Positions 58,537 through 64,000 of a stretch of DNA of 64,000 bases are shown piece by piece. This stretch comes from Melitaea cinxia (lineage: Eukaryota > Arthropoda > Insecta > Lepidoptera > Nymphalidae). A program made the position numbers and the translations under genes. Position 1 is the stretch's first letter. Every line of letters begins with the position of its first letter. The notes below the pieces were generated by a model. That model saw nothing but the letters and a program-made list of their open reading frames with translations, searched no databases and was not told the DNA's origin. Where the stretch lies: contig NC_059403.1 of assembly GCF_905220565.1 (NCBI RefSeq), forward strand, positions 4,092,001 through 4,156,000, written 5' to 3'.

Positions 58537-58835
58537 GTTTCAGCCTGTAATATCCTACTGCTGGGCATAGGCCTACCATGTAGGAGAAGGATTGGATCTT
58601 AATACACCATGCTGCGGGTATTGGCGGATACATTCCTTACTGTCAGTAACGATCGTTATCAGGTGTATATTGATAACAACCGAGAAAGACAGCTTAACGT
58701 GTTCTCCGAAACACAGTTGGGAGACCCACAAGAACAACAACCAGACCGAAAATATATATTTGTATGAACACAAATATCCACTCCGAGCGGGAATCGAACC
58801 CGCGGCCTTCGGTGTTTAGGTGCGGCCGACACGAC
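58537..58835 (-). mobile_element. SINE with tRNA head (family of 31708), diverged
   Basis: From AGCCTGTAATATCCTACTGC (3' end) back to CGGGAATCGAACCCGCGG (B box, inverted, 58789-58806). Near full length but diverged and with a deletion near 58580. Confidence 0.8.
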
Positions 58836-59812
58836 AATTTCAATAGAGTTTCTAAATCTGTCAGGTATTTAATACCCAGTCATATTGGTGCCGGGTTAAA
58901 GAAAAATATTAACTTTAAATGGTTATACCAAATTAAGGGTAAAGAGTATGCAATACTAAACATTTTTCGATGATATAGCTACATCCATTTGTAAGTCCGA
59001 CTCTAACTTGGCATTATTGGTATTTTGTTAATGTTATCCATAATAACTCATTTTCCTTGATGATTTCTTTGAAGAGATATAAGGTAGTGGTTTTTATATT
59101 TCTATAAGTATCGGCAAAAATAATGAAATATTTTAAATGCATCGATTCTTATAGCGGTTTAAGAATTTATTTAAATAATATTCCTTAGCCTCGTTTACAT
59201 ATTATTATTTATTTATGAATACATAAAAGTTGGCTATAAATAAATTCTCGTTGGAAAAATACGAAAATATTTTCGTAAAGAGAAAGTTATTTAATTTTTA
59301 AAGATACACACATTCTACGAATTTATCGTTGTGAATTTCATACCCTTAGGGGGTGGTATATAATCATTATTTATATCCAGTAAAACGTTATGAATTAAAA
59401 AAAATCCCGTTCATATTTGTAATTCGATTTGGTATATAATATATTAAAAACGAAACTAACAAAAGACAAAGTTGAGGAAACATCTTTCTGTTGATATTTT
59501 GAAGCTCTCCCCGAGGGTGTAAAAATTCGAAGAAGACAATTGTATTATAAGGTGTAAAAAGTATAAGAATTGTTACAATATTTATTTTACTTTTCTTTAT
59601 TAAGCTATGTTATTTATATGATTTTATAGATGATTTTCTAAAAAGTTTCAAACGCTTTTTAGGAATTGCAATTACATAATTACTAATTAAACCGTCACAT
59701 TCAATAACACTTTTCAAGACGCAAAACGGTATATTTTCTATGTTCGTTACTAGTCATTTTTACTCCTTAATGACAATTTTCTTCCTGATTTCGGTTTTCG
59801 GTTTGGATCTCT
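58836..59812. other. AT-rich stretch without a gene
   Basis: Nothing recognised. Confidence 0.45.
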
Positions 59813-59955
59813 GTCTTTGTGGATCTCCCCACCGTGCCTCGGAGAGTAATAATAATATCCACCAACCCGCAGTGGAGCAGCGTGATGAATTAAGCTTCAG
59901 ACTTCTTCTGCATGGAGAATGAGGCCTATGTCCAGCAGTAGGCTGAATCGTGCTT
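59813..59955 (+). mobile_element. SINE copy with internal deletion
   Basis: GGATCTCCCCACCGTGCCTC joins directly to ATATCCACCAACCCGCAGTG; about 60-70 nt of the family body are missing at the TAATAATA junction. Ends GGCTGAATCG. Confidence 0.8.
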
Positions 59956-59984
59956 TACCATCGATCTACGTAAGATTGCCTTAG

Positions 59985-60075
59985 GAGGTTGGATGCGAAT
60001 TGCAGAGAACTATGATATTTGGCGCGAACTTGAAGAGGTCTATGTTAAGCCGTGGACGGCGAGAGGCTGAAGTAA
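59985..60075 (+). mobile_element. RTE-type LINE 3' terminus (fragment)
   Basis: GGTTGGATGCGAATTGCAG, then TGGCGCGAACTTGAAGAG, GTCTATGTTAAGCCGTGG and AGAGGCTGA read as a degraded RTE C-terminus. Confidence 0.6.
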
Positions 60076-62310
60076 ACAAGCGAGTGGCACTTTTGCATGT
60101 GTCATAGTTACAAGTTCACCCCACAATAGAAGCGGTAGATATCTCATTTTTAGTATTTACAACAGTAGTAAAAAAGTGTTTAATTGAATATTTCTAAGAT
60201 ATTTAACAATAAGAGTATCTCGTAATAAAAACTAAAGATATCTTTAAATGCATTCCTTTAATATTATATTATTAAGAAAATAATACGGAACCAACTAATA
60301 AAATGGTACTAACTTATTAATCAATCTCAAACGAATTCTCGTCAATTGTCTACAGTTCGTTTACGATTGGTGTAACATAAAACGGTACCATAAAAAGTTA
60401 ATCAAAAATATTTGAGAAGTGGCGTTTGTGGTTTATAAGAAAGCTGAAATTACAGTCCGTCCTTTTTTTTCAGGTTAAGTCTAATTCTTTTACCCGCTGT
60501 AATACTTTTCAAACTTCATAAATGTAACCAGAATATCAGCCAGATCATTCGTCCCCTTAGCAGAAAATACGATAAATCTTCGTAATGTAGTTGTTACAAA
60601 CGTGTGTAAAAACACATTTTGATTACTAGATTGACTACTTCTCTATAAAACTTAAACCATAAATAATATATCCTTGTGAAATACGTGTAATATTACGTAT
60701 TACTGACTACCTATGACCTATGAAACTCGGTTACTGATGCTCTCACGATAGGAAACTTCTCGTTTGTGAGTTGTATCCAAGGAGTATTGATTGTTGGGAG
60801 TTCCTGTATTGTTCCTTTGAGATATTAGTCTATTAGAAGAAGACGGCCATTTTAAATACGATTAAATAGTTATTTTAATAAGTTTTAGTGAAAATAGGAT
60901 CGATTATCCAGAGTAATTTATTATAAGGAATCGGATGTATGGGAAAATAAAATATGTATTAAGAATGATTGAGAATGATTTGAGAGGCATTATCATACAT
61001 TAGTATGTATCAGAATATTTCAGGAAATGTATATTCAGCATATTTTTATTTTTTTTTTATACAAAATTGACTGGTATGTATTAGTTTTTGGAGTTCACCC
61101 TAACTCATAATAAATGTTTATATGGGCCACACAGAAGTTTATCTAGGATGTACCGTGTTTATGCTTGTTGTGTTAGTTTTTGGATTCGATAAAGAATTTC
61201 TTCCTATTGGCGGTTGTTGATCGTGACTTTATTTGTTTATTGTCCTAATTTTTTTTATGATAAATACAGAGTAGCTTCAATCGTAAAATGTTAAGTAAAA
61301 GTTTAATTACAATGTTACTGTAGTTTATTTTCGATGAATATTTATTACTTTGGTTATTGCTATTCAACGATGAGATAATTTCTCTATGTTAGCAATGCGA
61401 AATTCCAAATTGCTGAGATATGGAATTTGAGATGCCATTGTATTTGTGACAATCGCTAAACATCTCTAGTAAAAGTTTTTCGTAACACTCTAGAATTTTT
61501 TTTCCAGTTGCCATAATAAAAGTAAAATAACCTTTTTTACTTTTTGTACTTTTGTATGTTTTGGATGAAAAAATACCCATGTTTATTCACACTTTTCATC
61601 AATCCTAGGTTGTTTGAAGAAAACCTATTAAAATATCCAAGCATTTTTGACCGACCTGTAATCATTTTTTTATTCACAGCAATATTTTTGAGGCTTTCTG
61701 GTATTTTTAAAATATGTGTTATTATTTTACTTTTCCGAAGGTGTAAACTAAAGATGCCTTAGTAACATGGCGGATAGCTTAATATTTAACTGATAACTCT
61801 GAATGAGTTAAAAAAACTCCGTTAGCTAAAACTTAAAAAAGCTCCTTCATAAATAAGATAAATTAAACATGCCATTCTTTAGTAAGGATCTTTTAAATAT
61901 AGAACAAATTCTTTCCATTTATACAGATTATACTTTATTTTTGTTTTCTGACATTAACAAACGACTAAGTTCTGTATTTGATAGTTACAATTTTGTTATC
62001 TTTTCTATTTTTAGTGGTAGCGGTTTCTCATTGTTTCGACTATATTGGTTATTGATACATTGATTGGTGATTTTCGGAAGTGATTAATCGAATAAGGTAT
62101 ATCAAGATAGCCATCACTGCGAATTTATAGTATCACAAGAATAACGTTTTAGATGTAACGACGGTTTATTTGATAGGCTTAATATATTTGAGTCATATAT
62201 ATCTATATTTTATTCTCAAATTAAAATGTATGTTTCAAAATAAATAAAACCTTTTTAGACTTAATGTCATAGGACTAAAAATAATAAAAATAAGTTGAAG
62301 CCAAATATTA
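60076..62310. other. AT-rich stretch without a gene
   Basis: Overlapping small frames at 61389-61762 on both strands have no recognised domain. No repeat family identified. Confidence 0.45.
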
Positions 62311-62496
62311 CTAGCTGACCCCGCAAACGTTGTTTTGCCATATATTTTATTAACCCCCCCAACCCCCCCATAACTTAGGGTAATGAAAAATCGATGTTTT
62401 TCGATTCTCAGACCTACCCAATATGTCAATCGGTCAAGCCGTTTCGGTGGAGTTTAACTACAAACACCGCGACACAAGAATTTTATATATGTTAAA
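62311..62496 (-). mobile_element. Short Helitron derivative (family of 12519)
   Basis: CTAGCTGACCCCGCAAACGT at the left and CGGTCAAGCCGTTTCGGTGG, CACCGCGACACAAGAA towards the right are shared with 12519-12831; internally deleted and the TC start is mutated. Confidence 0.75.
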
Positions 62497-64000
62497 ATTT
62501 TGTTTTAAATGTTGGCCAAGGAGCACCACTGTTGCAGGTCACATTGCACACCTTGACCTTGCGTTAGGACCTGCAATAAAAAAAAACTGTAGGAGGAATC
62601 CATTTGGTAAACATTAAGGGGTTCTCAATTTGGTTCTTTATGATATTATCATTTCTAATATAGAGAGGATCGATCTACTTCGATTTTAACCCTACAAAAG
62701 ATTATACAATCACAATCGGCTACTACATAAAATCTCTTGATTGTGTATAAGAAAGTGCGGATCAAAATTATAACATAATCCATTATTTCGTCCTTTAAAA
62801 ATACTTTTTAAATTTTTCAACTTCTCTCAAAAGATAGTCGACAGTAAAATGTTCATGTCGGTAACAATTTTACAACTTCCTCTAGAATCCGATATATCTG
62901 CAAATAGTATTGAAGCAGAAGTTTCGTTCGATTTGTTTCTGACAAATGTTCATATCATTTTCTTTGTTGTAAGTTGAGTTTCGTTTCGAGGACATTTTTG
63001 TTGCTTGTTTTATAAGAACTGCGAGAAATACGATTTTAAATTGTATGTAACTAGTGAAAACAAGATACTTCCTCAAAATAAATAAAGAAACAAGGCAATG
63101 TTACTCTGATACTTAAGTACAATGCTTTTACTTTTCTGAAAAATATATCTTTAAAATAAATGCAAGAACAGGATCTGAATGAAATCTTTTATTTTTGTTG
63201 AATAAATAATCTTGTGACAATTTTTTAAACGTCTGACACAACTGATTGTATAGCTTTTTTTTCTATTCTATATAAATAAAAATGAATGTTGCTAAGCGAA
63301 TAACTTGAGAATGGCTCGACCGATTCGGCGAATTTAATTTTTTTGTTTGTTCCCTAAGACCCACGGAAGGTTTACACACTAAAAAAAAAAAAAAATTAAT
63401 ATAATGCTAGTTTTCAAATAAAACAACGATTTTTACGAAGTTTAGCAAAATAGCCCTTAGCTCAAAAGCAGTTAAAGAATGATTGTGTTAACATTAAGTT
63501 ATGTTAAGTATTCACAAACAATAAGAAGTTTTTGAATTCAAGTTTCACTAAGATTTTCAGCGATAAAACTAAGACAATCTTCGACAACCCAAGTGGATAA
63601 TAAGATAAATCGGTCTCATTTTTTTATGTTAGCTGGTCTTTAGCTCCACTCTTTAAGTCTGAAACCACTTATTGATTTTTTTGTTGCGTAAGAACATACT
63701 ATTATTTATGTTGATCGTAGAATTGAAATCAACTATTCAAAATAATAATAATAACAAAGAATTGTATATGTTTGACCAAACTCTTTTACAATTTCCTTAC
63801 CCGCCAAACTGATTAAAAAATGTTACGTAGATAAAAAATGCATTGAGTAAATAAAACTCCCGAGTTTTGGAAAAAGACTATTAATGTTATCAAGTTTGCA
63901 TATTAAGGTTACACTAAAACACAAATGCTTAGTCAGGTACTATTCCTTTTTTACCAATATTCCAGCTGTTCAGCTTTATAAGCTGTATTATATGGAGACA
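62497..64000. other. AT-rich stretch without a gene
   Basis: 63278-63385 is a dispersed-repeat start (AATGAATGTTGCTAAGCG, CTCGACCGATTCGGC) matching 46605-46700 inverted. No coding exon seen. Confidence 0.45.

Noticed and set aside
61389..61762. Opposed frames of 63 and 72 codons
   Set aside because: Low-complexity AT-rich sequence; no splice context or recognised domain.
1..64000. CRISPR arrays, operons, bacterial promoters, integrons
   Set aside because: None seen; introns, SINEs and Helitrons show this is eukaryotic chromosomal DNA.

Overview
This window looks like nuclear DNA of a moth or butterfly (Lepidoptera). It holds one conserved, intron-containing housekeeping gene with short AT-rich introns. 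The rest is AT-rich sequence packed with retroposon and Helitron families of the kind that are abundant in lepidopteran genomes. No prokaryotic features, CRISPR arrays or operons are present.

Layout. (1) Positions 1 to about 3760, minus strand: a non-LTR retrotransposon whose ORF1 (nucleic-acid-binding protein with three zinc knuckles) and in-window ORF2 (endonuclease plus reverse transcriptase) are uninterrupted; ORF2 runs off the left edge. (2) 4226-9477, plus strand: a complete ten-exon gene for translation initiation factor eIF3 subunit b (695 residues), head-to-head with the LINE. One intron uses a GC-AG splice pair. (3) 9.9-15.3 kb: a repeat field with a tandem array of about 174-bp units, a Helitron, an RTE-tailed retroposon and a terminal-inverted-repeat element. 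(4) 15462-20256, minus strand: a complete, apparently very young Ty3/gypsy LTR retrotransposon with identical 166-bp LTRs, a 5-bp target duplication (ATGTG), a tRNA-Leu-type primer site abutting the LTR and one uninterrupted 1329-codon Gag-Pol frame. (5) 20-64 kb: long AT-rich sequence without a recognisable host coding exon. It carries non-autonomous Helitrons (several with intact TC...CTAG ends between A and T), tRNA-headed SINEs (one complete copy with a 12-bp target duplication; one nested in a Helitron with a 17-bp duplication), 5'-truncated LINEs, TIR elements, and a long near-perfect inverted repeat at 38.6-39.2 kb. A GC-rich block at about 28.27-28.52 kb followed by a strong splice donor looks like a possible promoter and untranslated first exon, so much of 28-64 kb could be a first intron. 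This is inference.

How the parts relate. The only host function that can be supported is translation initiation (eIF3b). Everything else is mobile DNA at different stages: two elements that look coding-competent (the LINE at the left edge and the LTR element), families that use other elements' enzymes (SINEs, Helitron derivatives, TIR elements), and fragments. Three retroposon families end in the same short 3' module, suggesting that one RTE-type LINE mobilised them. I did not find a clear new biological system. The most unusual structures are the paired 8-nt stop/start overlaps in the LINE, the triplicated polypurine tract of the LTR element, the long inverted repeat, and the 174-bp array.
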